Positions 51,792 to 59,967 of a stretch of 64,000 nt of DNA are shown here, one piece after another. The DNA comes from Ruminococcus flavefaciens (GTDB taxonomy: Bacteria > Bacillota > Clostridia > Oscillospirales > Ruminococcaceae). The stretch lies in the NCBI GenBank assembly GCA_023662725.1, contig JAMPIL010000001.1:518258-582257 (forward strand), written 5' to 3'. Numbering within the stretch: the first letter of the stretch is position 1; every line of letters begins with the position of its first letter. The notes beneath the pieces were generated by a model. That model saw only the letters and a program-made list of their open reading frames with translations, made no database searches and was not told the DNA's origin. The translations under genes were made by a program, and so were the position numbers.

Positions 51792-53754
51792 GGTTACTGT
51801 TGCGGAATCTGCCGGATTCTGCTTCGGAGTTGACCGAGCCGTTAAAATGGTTTACGGTGAGCTTGAAAAAACCACAAAAGTTGCAACTCTCGGTCCGATA
51901 ATCCATAATCAAGATGTTGTAAACGATATGCAGGCAAAAGGCGCAAGAATTATCAGCAGTGTTGACGAACTTTCAGATGATGAAACTGTTGTTATACGTT
52001 CTCATGGAGTCGGAAGAGATATTTATGATCAGATTGCAGCAAAAGGAAACAGAATGCTTGATGCAACCTGCCCGTTTGTCTCAAGAATACACAAAATCGT
52101 CGCTGAAAAATCAGCCGAAGGTTACTTCATTCTTATTGCCGGAGACGCTTCCCACCCAGAAGTTCAAGGAATCGTTGGTCATTGTGACGAAAATTGCCTC
52201 GTATTCAAGGACAATTTTGAGCTAAAAGACTTTTTTGAAAAAAAATACAAAAATTTAGAAAAAAAGCTTGCAATTGTGGCTCAAACAACGTATAATATAG
52301 TAGTATGGGATGAGTGTTTAAACGTGATTCCGAAAAATGATTCCGATATCGTTATATTTGATACCATCTGCAACGCTACCGATACAAGACAATCCGATGC
52401 GGCTGAACTTGCAAAAAGCTCGGACATAATGATCGTTGTCGGCGGACGGCACAGCTCGAATACTGTTAAGCTTTTCGAGGTTTGCAGCCGATATTGCAGA
52501 ACTTATCACATAGAAAATTCGGACGAGCTTCGGTCTTTAAAGCTTCCCGCCGCTGAAAAAATCGGCATTACCGCCGGAGCGTCTACGCCGGCTTATATAA
52601 TCAAGGAGGTACAAACCACTATGGCAGACAATGAGAATATCGCAGAAATTCAGGATGAGGATATCGATTTTGCAGAAGCAATCGATCAGTCATTCAAAAA
52701 AATACATACAGGAGAGAAAGTCAAGGGCATTGTTGTAGGCGTTGATAACGCAGAGATTACTGTTGATCTCGGTACAAAGCACACAGGCTATGTTAAGCTT
52801 GAGGATCTTACAGACGATCAGGCTAAGAAGCCCGAGGATATTGCTAAGGTAGGCGATGAGATCGAGCTTATCGTTATCAAGGTAAACGACGCAGAAGGTA
52901 CTGCTCAGCTTTCCAAGAAGAAGGTTGACGAACAGGCAGGCTACGATACTATCGTTAAGGCTTACGAGGAGAAAACAGTTCTCGAAGGTACTGTTCAGCA
53001 CGTCGTAAATAAGGGAGTTACTCTTACTTACCTCGGCGTAAGAATCTTCATTCCTGCTTCACACACAGGTCTTCCAAGAGGAGCAGAGCTTGACGAGCTT
53101 CTCAAGAAGAAGGTTGAATTTATGATAATCGAAGTTACTGAGGGCAAGAAGAGAGCTGTCGGATCTATCAAGGCTGTTCAGAACGCCAAGAAGGCTGAGG
53201 CTCAGGCTAAGTTCTGGGATAACGCTAACGTTGGCGACGTTTATGTTGGTAAGGTTAAGTCTCTTACAAACTTCGGCGCATTCGTTGATCTCGGAGGAAT
53301 CGACGGTATGGTTCATATTTCCGAACTTTCATGGAAGAGAATCAAGCACCCAAGCGAAGTTGTTGCAGTTGGTGATACTCTTGAGGTTTACATCAAGGAT
53401 CTCAACAGTGACGAAAATAGAATTTCTCTCGGCTTCAAGAAGGCTGAGGACAATCCTTGGGAAATCTTCAAGACCAGCTACAATGTTGGAGACGTTGTTA
53501 AGGCAACTATCGTTTCTATCACAAGCTTCGGCGCATTCGCAAGAATTATTGACGGAATCGACGGTCTTATCCACATTTCTCAGATCGCTGACAAGAAAGT
53601 TGAAAACGTTAAGGACATCCTTTCCGTTGGTGATGAAGTTGACGTTAAGATTATTGACATCGATACAGACGCTAAGAGAATCAGCATTTCTATCCGCGCT
53701 CTTCTTGAAACAGAGGAAAACGACGAAGAAGTTTCTGAAGAAGACGCTGAATAA
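51784..53754 (+). CDS. ispH-rpsA: IspH - ribosomal protein S1 fusion
   Basis: Residues 1-277 are 4-hydroxy-3-methylbut-2-enyl diphosphate reductase, with the three cluster cysteines in SAGFCFGVDRA (12), DATCPFVSRIHK (near 95) and TICNATDTRQSD (near 193), making IPP and DMAPP. From about 290 four S1 domains follow, for example VKGIVVGVDNAEITVDLG, VYVGKVKSLTNFGAFVDLGG and VKATIVSITSFGAFARIIDG, as in ribosomal protein S1. The fusion is known in Clostridia. A perfect AAGGAGGT (52603-52610) stands ten bases before an in-frame ATG at 52621, exactly at the junction, so S1 may also be made alone. The S1 half switches to AAG-rich, highly expressed codon use. Confidence 0.95.
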   Translation: MSKVTVAESAGFCFGVDRAVKMVYGELEKTTKVATLGPIIHNQDVVNDMQAKGARIISSVDELSDDETVVIRSHGVGRDIYDQIAAKGNRMLDATCPFVSRIHKIVAEKSAEGYFILIAGDASHPEVQGIVGHCDENCLVFKDNFELKDFFEKKYKNLEKKLAIVAQTTYNIVVWDECLNVIPKNDSDIVIFDTICNATDTRQSDAAELAKSSDIMIVVGGRHSSNTVKLFEVCSRYCRTYHIENSDELRSLKLPAAEKIGITAGASTPAYIIKEVQTTMADNENIAEIQDEDIDFAEAIDQSFKKIHTGEKVKGIVVGVDNAEITVDLGTKHTGYVKLEDLTDDQAKKPEDIAKVGDEIELIVIKVNDAEGTAQLSKKKVDEQAGYDTIVKAYEEKTVLEGTVQHVVNKGVTLTYLGVRIFIPASHTGLPRGAELDELLKKKVEFMIIEVTEGKKRAVGSIKAVQNAKKAEAQAKFWDNANVGDVYVGKVKSLTNFGAFVDLGGIDGMVHISELSWKRIKHPSEVVAVGDTLEVYIKDLNSDENRISLGFKKAEDNPWEIFKTSYNVGDVVKATIVSITSFGAFARIIDGIDGLIHISQIADKKVENVKDILSVGDEVDVKIIDIDTDAKRISISIRALLETEENDEEVSEEDAE

Positions 53755-53776
53755 TTTCTTATCTCATAAAAAATCA

Positions 53777-53810
53777 ATGGACTGTACAATTAAGTACAGT
53801 CCATTTTTTT
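53777..53810 (+). terminator. Rho-independent terminator after ispH-rpsA
   Basis: ATGGACTGTAC and GTACAGTCCAT form an 11-pair stem with loop AATTAA, followed by TTTTTT. Confidence 0.95.
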
Positions 53811-53826
53811 AATTTACAGCGGAAAC

Positions 53827-53958
53827 TTAGTCGTTGGAGTGATTAGAGTTCTTGTTATCGAAGCTGTTGGAATTTTTATCCTGAGCTCCTGTGTTTGGAT
53901 TTTTGTCGTTAAGACCGCCGTTCTTCTTGTCATTTAACTGATTTTTATTCTTGCTCAT
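53827..53958 (-). CDS. Small Asn/Asp/Lys-rich hydrophilic protein
   Basis: A 43-residue frame begins MSKNKNQLNDKKNGGLNDKN and consists almost only of Asn, Asp, Lys, Ser and Gly, with the repeating units NDK and DKNSN. AAAGG precedes the ATG at 53958. It resembles small proteins of unknown role, possibly spore- or stress-related, found singly in Firmicutes, but I cannot name a family. It follows the GH13 gene and its terminator-like hairpin. A stem CTGCAAAG/CTTTGCAG lies just upstream of the ribosome-binding site and might affect translation. Confidence 0.6.
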   Translation of the reverse strand: MSKNKNQLNDKKNGGLNDKNPNTGAQDKNSNSFDNKNSNHSND

Positions 53959-54020
53959 AATCAAGCACCTTTCTCTGCAAAGTCCGGAAACCACTTCAGC
54001 AGTTCCGCTTTGCAGAAACA

Positions 54021-54093
54021 AAACAGCCGTATCATAATAGCGATTTCCGTTGGGAATATTTTTTCCCATCATAGCTATTATTAACGGCTGTTT
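54021..54093 (-). terminator. Large imperfect inverted repeat after the GH13 gene
   Basis: AAACAGCCGT (54021-54030) pairs with ACGGCTGTTT (54084-54093). ATAATAGC pairs with GCTATTAT inside, and a central GGGAA/TTCCC pair completes it. On the minus strand TTTTGTTTC follows, so it can terminate the GH13 transcript. At about 73 bases it is far larger than the other terminators here. Confidence 0.65.
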
Positions 54094-54118
54094 CGGTTTT
54101 ATTCAGTTAAAATATAAA

Positions 54119-55708
54119 TTAATCTAACTTCACAAATCTTCTTACATCCCCTGCTTTGCCAATAAACATCGACTTAGGTCTTGCCCAAACCTGAGAATCG
54201 CCGAGGGATTTATAAATTACAAGCTCCTCGTTATTTTCGCTGTGACGTGCAACTGCCATCACTTCGTACTCACCGCCCTTGAAATGACGGTATTTAGCTC
54301 CGATAACGATTTCTGTATCCTTATCTTCCGGAATCTGAGTCTGAACTGCTTTTTGCTCATTATTTACAATATCGTCAGAAACGATTATCATTGCAGAATA
54401 AGGAGGCATCTTGACGTAAGCATTTCCGTTTTCAACCGAGATCTGCTTTGCTCCAACAACGTCAACGAGCGCAGGAAGATGAGTTCCGAAACTGAGATCG
54501 AACTCATAATCGCCAAGATTAAGAGCAACATATACGGTCTGATCGCCCTGAGTCTTTTTGAAAAGAAGCTGCTGATTCGTTATCATTATTCTCTCATAAC
54601 CGCCTGTACGAAGAGCCGGATATGCACGATAAATTCTGCCGAGTTTAACAATATGATTATAAAGTCCGGTGTTTTCCCTTTCCATATCCTGAAGGTGAAG
54701 ACATGGACGAAGATTATCATCAGAATTATTCTCCTTACGTCCCTGAACACCATATTCGCTTCCATAATAAATCGACGGAATACCCGGCATTGCATACATA
54801 AGAGTATAAATAAGCGGCAAGTATGCCTGATTGGTAACCGTGCTTGCAAGACGATTTACATCATGATTATCAACAAAGTTATAAAGGTTGATTCCCCTGT
54901 AAATTCCGCCGTTTGCACCGGACTGACGGTTAATAGAGTAGTCAATCTCAAAGTAGTTTTTGTCGTTGTGCGAGGAATAAAGTCCTTTGTAGCATTCGTA
55001 ATTTGTAACGCTGTCGAGCATTTCAGGATTAGCCCAGCGGTTGTAATCACCGTGGATAATTTCACCCATAAGCCAAAAGTCCGGACGCTTGCTCTTACAG
55101 AAGTTTCTGATCCTCTTGAAGAAATCAAAATCAATGCAATCAGCAGCATCGAAACGAATACCGTCAATTTTAAACTCCTCTATCCAATAATTTACAGCGT
55201 CAATAAGGTGATCGCATACGCCTACGTTTCTGAGATTGAGTTTTACAAGGTTATAGTGACCGTTCCAGCCCTCATACCAGAACGGATCGCCGCATGGTGA
55301 AGGACCGCCAAAATTAAGGTTCTGGAACCAGTCGCAGTAACCACTCCCCTGACCTTTTTCCTGAATATCAACAAACTGCGGAAATTTTCTTCCAACATGA
55401 TTGAAAACTCCGTCAAGAATAACTCTGATGCCGTTTTCATGAAGTTTATCACAGATATTTTTGAATGAATTATTATCTCCGAGACGACGGTCGATCATTT
55501 TATAATCTGTAGTATCGTAGCCGTGTTCAACAGACTCAAAAACAGGTCCGAAGTACACTGCGTCAACGTTCATTTCCTTGAGATGAGGAATCCAATCCAA
55601 CACCTTATCAAGACGGTAAACAACCTCACCTCCGTCATTGAACTTAGGCGCACCGCAGAATCCCAGCGGATAGATGTGATAAATTATTGCGTTTTCATAC
55701 CAATTCAT
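54119..55708 (-). CDS. GH13 alpha-amylase-family enzyme with C-terminal DUF1653 domain
   Basis: The 529-residue protein has the GH13 barrel with all conserved regions: LDGVFNHVG (near 100), GIRFDAADCI with the nucleophile Asp (near 190), WLMGEIIHGD with the acid Glu (near 215) and FVDNHDVNR with the third acid (near 282). No signal peptide is present, so it acts on maltodextrins inside the cell. After the C-terminal beta domain, residues about 463-529 form DUF1653: IGAKYRHFKGGEYEVMAVAR, ELVIYKSLGD and WARPKSMF. That is normally a free-standing small protein, so the fusion is unusual. ATG 55708 has AGGAG seven bases upstream. Confidence 0.92.
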   Translation of the reverse strand: MNWYENAIIYHIYPLGFCGAPKFNDGGEVVYRLDKVLDWIPHLKEMNVDAVYFGPVFESVEHGYDTTDYKMIDRRLGDNNSFKNICDKLHENGIRVILDGVFNHVGRKFPQFVDIQEKGQGSGYCDWFQNLNFGGPSPCGDPFWYEGWNGHYNLVKLNLRNVGVCDHLIDAVNYWIEEFKIDGIRFDAADCIDFDFFKRIRNFCKSKRPDFWLMGEIIHGDYNRWANPEMLDSVTNYECYKGLYSSHNDKNYFEIDYSINRQSGANGGIYRGINLYNFVDNHDVNRLASTVTNQAYLPLIYTLMYAMPGIPSIYYGSEYGVQGRKENNSDDNLRPCLHLQDMERENTGLYNHIVKLGRIYRAYPALRTGGYERIMITNQQLLFKKTQGDQTVYVALNLGDYEFDLSFGTHLPALVDVVGAKQISVENGNAYVKMPPYSAMIIVSDDIVNNEQKAVQTQIPEDKDTEIVIGAKYRHFKGGEYEVMAVARHSENNEELVIYKSLGDSQVWARPKSMFIGKAGDVRRFVKLD

Positions 55709-55775
55709 ATACAATCTCCTTAAAATATAATAATTATTCTCTTAACTTATCTTCATTTAGAATAATATATTTAAT

Positions 55776-56369
55776 TTATTTATTGCTTCCTTCAAGAAAA
55801 TAGGAAGCCTCCATATCAGCAACGTTCAGTGCAAACGCAAGTGGATACATTTCAAGAGCTTTGCCGATAGTATTTTTATCTTCAATTCCGGAAAAACCCA
55901 TGTGATAGCGTATTGCAAATGCCTCCTCACGGCTTAGACGTGCGTCGCCGTAGAAAAATCCCGAAATTATGTAGACAGATTTCTCCCCATGACCATACGG
56001 CAGCGTATCATTTATAGTGTAATATGGAACTTTTTCCCAAACTCCGTCATCGTTTTTTCTGTTCCGGTAATCGACTGTATAAAAATTCACTTTACAAAGA
56101 TCATGCAGCAGCGCCACAATTGCTATAGTTTCCTCGGAATATTCCATGCCGTACATTTCTTTTACCCTCGGACGTGAAAGATAATCTTTCAGGCAATGAT
56201 AAACATTTAAACTATGTTGAACCAGTCCGCCCTCATATGATCCGTGAAAACGTGTACTGCTTGGAGCAGTAAAAAAGTCGCTCTTTTTGAGATACTCCAA
56301 AAGCCTGTCTGCACCTTCACGCTTAATATTTTCATTGTAAATAGAGATAAACTCCTCCTGCGGTGACAT
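55776..56369 (-). CDS. HD-domain hydrolase
   Basis: The 197-residue protein has an HD phosphohydrolase pattern: GGLVQHSLNVYHCL (His, near 48), IVALLHDLCKVNFY (the HD pair, near 85), GHGEKSVYI (His, near 126) and ALNVADMEASYF (terminal Asp, near 183). It resembles HD domains acting on nucleotides or RNA, such as that of YhaM, but lacks a nucleic-acid-binding OB domain. AAGGAGG precedes the ATG. It stands 67 bases before the GH13 gene and may share its transcript. Substrate unknown. Confidence 0.82.
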   Translation of the reverse strand: MSPQEEFISIYNENIKREGADRLLEYLKKSDFFTAPSSTRFHGSYEGGLVQHSLNVYHCLKDYLSRPRVKEMYGMEYSEETIAIVALLHDLCKVNFYTVDYRNRKNDDGVWEKVPYYTINDTLPYGHGEKSVYIISGFFYGDARLSREEAFAIRYHMGFSGIEDKNTIGKALEMYPLAFALNVADMEASYFLEGSNK

Positions 56370-56441
56370 TTATTTCCTCCTTACGATATATTTTATCAAA
56401 AATTTTACAATATACAATCCGTTGACTGACGGAACAATATA

Positions 56442-56470
56442 ATTATACCACATTATTATAAAATATTCAA
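56442..56470 (-). promoter_or_regulatory. Promoter of the HD hydrolase gene
   Basis: TTGAAT (56465-56470), a 17-base spacer and TATAAT (56442-56447) on the minus strand. Confidence 0.78.
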
Positions 56471-56544
56471 TAGAAAAAAGTAATCTCGCATAATTTTTGT
56501 GCATTTCCAACAAATTACTGAAACAATTTCATACGCTTGCTCCG

Positions 56545-56571
56545 AAAAAAGGGAGCTGTATATCAGCTCCC
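56545..56571 (-). terminator. Terminator of the murL-murD transcript
   Basis: On the minus strand GGGAGCTG and CAGCTCCC pair around ATATA, followed by TTTTTT, ten bases after the ligase stop. Confidence 0.92.
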
Positions 56572-56580
56572 ACCAAATTT

Positions 56581-57921
56581 TTATTTTAATTCCCTGACAA
56601 GCTTTTTGAAAACGTCCCCACGCTCTTCAAAATTCTTGAAAATCCCATAGCTTGCCGCAGCCGGCGACAGAATGCAGCTCATTCCGCTTGGAGTAATTTC
56701 AGAGGCAAGTTTAACGGCGTCTTCAAGATGAGGAACATAGTGAACACGCTCCGGAATGTTAAAGCTCATCTCGCTAATCATATCAAAAACACGTTTGCCC
56801 GAAGCTTCCATGCAGATGACATTCACATCTGAACCGCTGAGAAAGTCTACAAGATCGCTGTAGTCGATACCTCTGTCCATACCGCCGACAAGAATCGTTC
56901 CAGCCTGTGGAACGCTTTTAACGGCTTCAATAGCAGTCGCACAGGCAGTTGAAATAGAGTCGTCATAATAGCGAACCCCATTTACAGTATCAACGTATTC
57001 CAGTCGATGTGCAAGCGGAGAAAAACTGCAAAGAGCCTTTTCAACGTCAGTTTTTTCAACATAAAACTCTGCAACAGCACACGCAATCGCAATATTGTAA
57101 TGATTATGAACTCCCAGCAGCTTGATTTTTTCAACAGGGATATCATAGGTTACACCATTTCGGATTATTTTTCCGTCGTGAACGTAAATATCCGCATCAA
57201 GATCGACCGCAGAAACGGTGTAAATGTACTGCTCACCGTTTTCGGGAGCAATTTCCGAATTTATCAGCAGACAATCATACTCTTTCTGGTGAAGGTAGAT
57301 ATTTTTCTTGGCATTATAATATTTTTCCATAGTACCGTAATGATCAAGATGTTCCTCATAAAGATTGAGGAAAACAGCTTTTTCCGGCGAAACGGTCATA
57401 TATTCAAGCTGATGACAGGAAAGTTCGCAAACCACGACAGTATCCTCTTTCATGTTCTCGGCTATATCGAAAACGGGAATTCCTATATTTCCAGCTATCC
57501 TGCAATCGACTCCGGACTCTTTCAGAATATGATAGATCAGCGATGTTACAGTACTTTTCCCCTTTGTTCCGGTGATTCCGATTATCTGCTCTCGGAAAAC
57601 AGTGAAGAAAATCTGCGTTTCAGATGTTATTTCACATTTCAACTCCTGCGGACTTTTTTCAAGTACGATTCCCGGACTTTTAAAAACCATATCAAAATCA
57701 TCAAGACAAGCCTGATAATTTGCTCCTGTGATAAGCTGAACATTTTCCGGAATATTATTAAGATTTCTGTCAATGGGATTCAAGTCGGCTATGGCAACAG
57801 TTTCCGAATCACAATATTTTTTCAGTATATTGTAAGTTGACTTTCCCTCTCTTCCGAAACCAAGAATACAGATTTTCTTTCCTGCGGTATATTCCCTGAT
57901 ATATTCGACAAATCTATTCAA
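56581..57921 (-). CDS. murD: MurD-family UDP-MurNAc-L-alanine:glutamate ligase, possibly MurD2-type
   Basis: The 446-residue Mur ligase has the N-terminal UDP-binding fold (KKICILGFGREGKSTYN), the ATP loop ITGTKGKSTVTSLIY near residue 117, CELSCHQLEYM near 165, FLNLYEEHLDHYGTMEKYY near 180 and the carbamylated-lysine region AKKNIYLH. The C-terminal domain contains HRLEYVDTVNGVRYYDDSIST and GGMDRGIDY. It adds glutamate to UDP-MurNAc-L-Ala. The start overlaps the MurL-like gene by four bases (ATGA), so the two are made together. With MurL as partner the amino acid added would be L-Glu (MurD2) rather than D-Glu. Sequence alone does not separate the two here. Confidence 0.88.
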   Translation of the reverse strand: MNRFVEYIREYTAGKKICILGFGREGKSTYNILKKYCDSETVAIADLNPIDRNLNNIPENVQLITGANYQACLDDFDMVFKSPGIVLEKSPQELKCEITSETQIFFTVFREQIIGITGTKGKSTVTSLIYHILKESGVDCRIAGNIGIPVFDIAENMKEDTVVVCELSCHQLEYMTVSPEKAVFLNLYEEHLDHYGTMEKYYNAKKNIYLHQKEYDCLLINSEIAPENGEQYIYTVSAVDLDADIYVHDGKIIRNGVTYDIPVEKIKLLGVHNHYNIAIACAVAEFYVEKTDVEKALCSFSPLAHRLEYVDTVNGVRYYDDSISTACATAIEAVKSVPQAGTILVGGMDRGIDYSDLVDFLSGSDVNVICMEASGKRVFDMISEMSFNIPERVHYVPHLEDAVKLASEITPSGMSCILSPAAASYGIFKNFEERGDVFKKLVRELK

Positions 57922-59300
57922 AGCAAACGCTCCATTTCTTTAGTCAAAATTTTCTTAAAATCCTCCGGCAGAAGATTTTCGCTGCTGAAATAACGGCAGT
58001 ATTCATCTTTCAGAGCGTCTATCTGCTCGGGATGATACGATCCACGCTTTTTGTATTCCTCGAAAAGAAGAGGAAGCTCCTCGCCCTTTTCCTCAAGCTG
58101 ACGTATAGCAAGCGAAACGGCAAGATTTACCTCGCCTACGCTGCCCACGCACTCAAAAGGTTTGTGATCAGACTCGCCGATAAGTTCAATAAAATATTCC
58201 AGCATTTTTTCATCGTCCGCAATATATCTTCCGAAAATATCTTCAAGTTCTTTTCGTGAAAGAAAAGGCGACAGAATAAGGCTGACAAAAAGACATTTCG
58301 GACACTCTCCGCACCATATATCGGGAGAAACCTTGCTTCCGAGATTACAGCTTCTGAAAACCGGAAGATATTTTTTATATGCCGTAAACATTTTTGCGAT
58401 CTGAAATTCCGTTAGCGGACGGAGAAAGCTGAAATAATAAATTCCTGTTTTAAGATATTTTTCCTCGTATTCATGGAAATCGCATTCAAATTCGAAGCTT
58501 TTGGAGTATTGATGATTTACTTCCTGTCCAACAACCGTACTTTCGTTTGCGCTTGATTCGTTTGAAAGAACAATATATTTCAAACCGTTCAGATATGCCG
58601 TGATTTCGGCAGAAAATGCCACTACGGAAGAAAACGGAGTATGTCCGTTAAGGAATCCTGCATTGTTAAGATTTATAAGCGAACGGTCAAACTTTCGTGA
58701 CGCCGTAATAAGGGCAGATTCATCAAGTCCGGCAGCTTCGACAGTCGCACTTATCGAGCAGCGCTTATTTATCGCATAGCAGCGGCAATTCATTCCGGCG
58801 TTCACAAGAGTTTCGATAGTCAGCGCAGAATCCTTTCCTCCGCCTATCGGAACCAGACATCCCCCGTTTTTTCGAGCCTCCGCTACAGAAGTGCTGACAA
58901 ACTTTCCCCTGGACACAATTTTAACAAAGCTCTCTTTATCGGCGTTTATTCCGTTAACATAAAAAAATTCACCAAGTCCTGCGAACCAGAGTTTCTTCCA
59001 CCACGATATCTGTTCGCCGTGCAGCTCGCCGCATTCAACTATCATTTCAGGCGAACAAACGGCTTTCCAATAGCTTACCGCTTCTGCCATACCAAGCGAA
59101 AAAACAAGACGTTCAAAGGTCAGATCTCCGGAAACGCTTACATTTTCAGGCTTTGGAAAACTCCAACCCGGATAGAAATCCGCAAGACCGGGTATCGAAA
59201 ATTTATAGCTTACGTCAACCTTACCGGCGGATTCGGTTATTTCGTAAGAATGATATAAAAAAACGGGATATTCTCTTTTGAATTGTTCGTATTTACTCAT
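57918..59300 (-). CDS. murL: MurL-like UDP-MurNAc-L-alanyl-L-glutamate epimerase
   Basis: The 460-residue protein has a PP-loop-like GGCLVPIGGGKDSALTIE near residue 145, followed by CYAINKR, LNGHTPFSSVVAFSAEIT (near 220) and VVGQEVNHQYSKSFEFECD (near 250). Cysteines follow in DIWCGECPKCLFVSL (near 335). The layout, length and pairing with a MurD ligase agree with MurL, described in Xanthomonas, which uses ATP to epimerise the L-Glu of UDP-MurNAc-L-Ala-L-Glu to D-Glu. It lies 20 bases after a DtxR-type regulator gene. The assignment is from memory of the family, without a search; another PP-loop function is possible. Confidence 0.72.
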   Translation of the reverse strand: MSKYEQFKREYPVFLYHSYEITESAGKVDVSYKFSIPGLADFYPGWSFPKPENVSVSGDLTFERLVFSLGMAEAVSYWKAVCSPEMIVECGELHGEQISWWKKLWFAGLGEFFYVNGINADKESFVKIVSRGKFVSTSVAEARKNGGCLVPIGGGKDSALTIETLVNAGMNCRCYAINKRCSISATVEAAGLDESALITASRKFDRSLINLNNAGFLNGHTPFSSVVAFSAEITAYLNGLKYIVLSNESSANESTVVGQEVNHQYSKSFEFECDFHEYEEKYLKTGIYYFSFLRPLTEFQIAKMFTAYKKYLPVFRSCNLGSKVSPDIWCGECPKCLFVSLILSPFLSRKELEDIFGRYIADDEKMLEYFIELIGESDHKPFECVGSVGEVNLAVSLAIRQLEEKGEELPLLFEEYKKRGSYHPEQIDALKDEYCRYFSSENLLPEDFKKILTKEMERLL

Positions 59301-59320
59301 TGTTTCCTCCGGAAAATAGC

Positions 59321-59710
59321 TTATTTACCCAGCCTCTTTTCTTCCAAAAGCGTATAATAATGCGCTTTAAGAAGCTTAAAGGTCTCCTCAGATATATCGT
59401 GCTCGATCTTGCAAGCATCTTCAGTAGCCGTGTCGTGCTTTACTCCAAGCAGCATGAAAAACTCGGATATAATCTTATGACGGTCATAAATATTTTCGGC
59501 AACTTCTCTGCCTCTTTCAGTGAGAGTTATATGATTATCTCCATCGACGGAAACCAACCCGTCATCTTTCATTTTTTTAAGGACGATAGAAACGGTCGGT
59601 CTTGAATAGCCGAGATAAGAGCATATATCTATTGCATGAACATCAGGCTGCTGCTGAGATAAAATCAGGATGGTTTCAAGGTAATTTTCAACTGCTTCGG
59701 TAATAGCCAT
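59321..59710 (-). CDS. DtxR/MntR-type metal-dependent regulator
   Basis: The 129-residue protein begins MAITEAVENYLETILIL and has a winged helix (VHAIDICSYLGYSRPTVSIVLKKM) with the wing LVSVDGDNHITLTERG. A dimerisation/metal region follows: AENIYDRHKIISEFFML, ATEDACKIEHDISEETF, with His and Glu ligands typical of MntR. It lacks the SH3-like third domain of DtxR. It probably senses manganese or iron. The start is ATG 59710 with AGGAG upstream; an earlier ATG at 59737 lies before that site. It heads the transcript with murL and murD. Confidence 0.9.
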   Translation of the reverse strand: MAITEAVENYLETILILSQQQPDVHAIDICSYLGYSRPTVSIVLKKMKDDGLVSVDGDNHITLTERGREVAENIYDRHKIISEFFMLLGVKHDTATEDACKIEHDISEETFKLLKAHYYTLLEEKRLGK

Positions 59711-59803
59711 TTTTCTTCTCCTTAATCGTTTCTGCAATACATACCCTCCGCTACTACAAATATAGCAGCAGGTATAACAGAAGCGTTTTTTATAACATAT
59801 TAT

Positions 59804-59832
59804 ATTATATCATACTTTCATGAAAATTACAA
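59804..59832 (-). promoter_or_regulatory. Promoter of the dtxR-murL-murD transcript
   Basis: TTGTAA (59827-59832), a 17-base spacer and TATAAT (59804-59809) on the minus strand. Confidence 0.75.
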
Positions 59833-59881
59833 CATTTTTTCAAAGCTTTCCCATAAGTTTCAAAAAAATCGTTTCTCCCTA

Positions 59882-59910
59882 TTGCAATTCTGCCAATATT
59901 ATGATATAAT
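59882..59910 (+). promoter_or_regulatory. Promoter of the aldolase gene
   Basis: TTGCAA (59882-59887), a 17-base spacer and TATAAT (59905-59910), about 58 bases before the ATG. Confidence 0.82.
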
Positions 59911-59967
59911 AACATTATTAGGGGTGCTTATCACCTTTTAAATGAAAATTCAGGAGGAATCTAAATT

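Noticed and set aside
54242-55300. Long plus-strand open frame of 352 codons
   Set aside because: It is antisense to the GH13 gene, which has all catalytic motifs; the plus-strand translation is cysteine/isoleucine-rich and unlike any protein.
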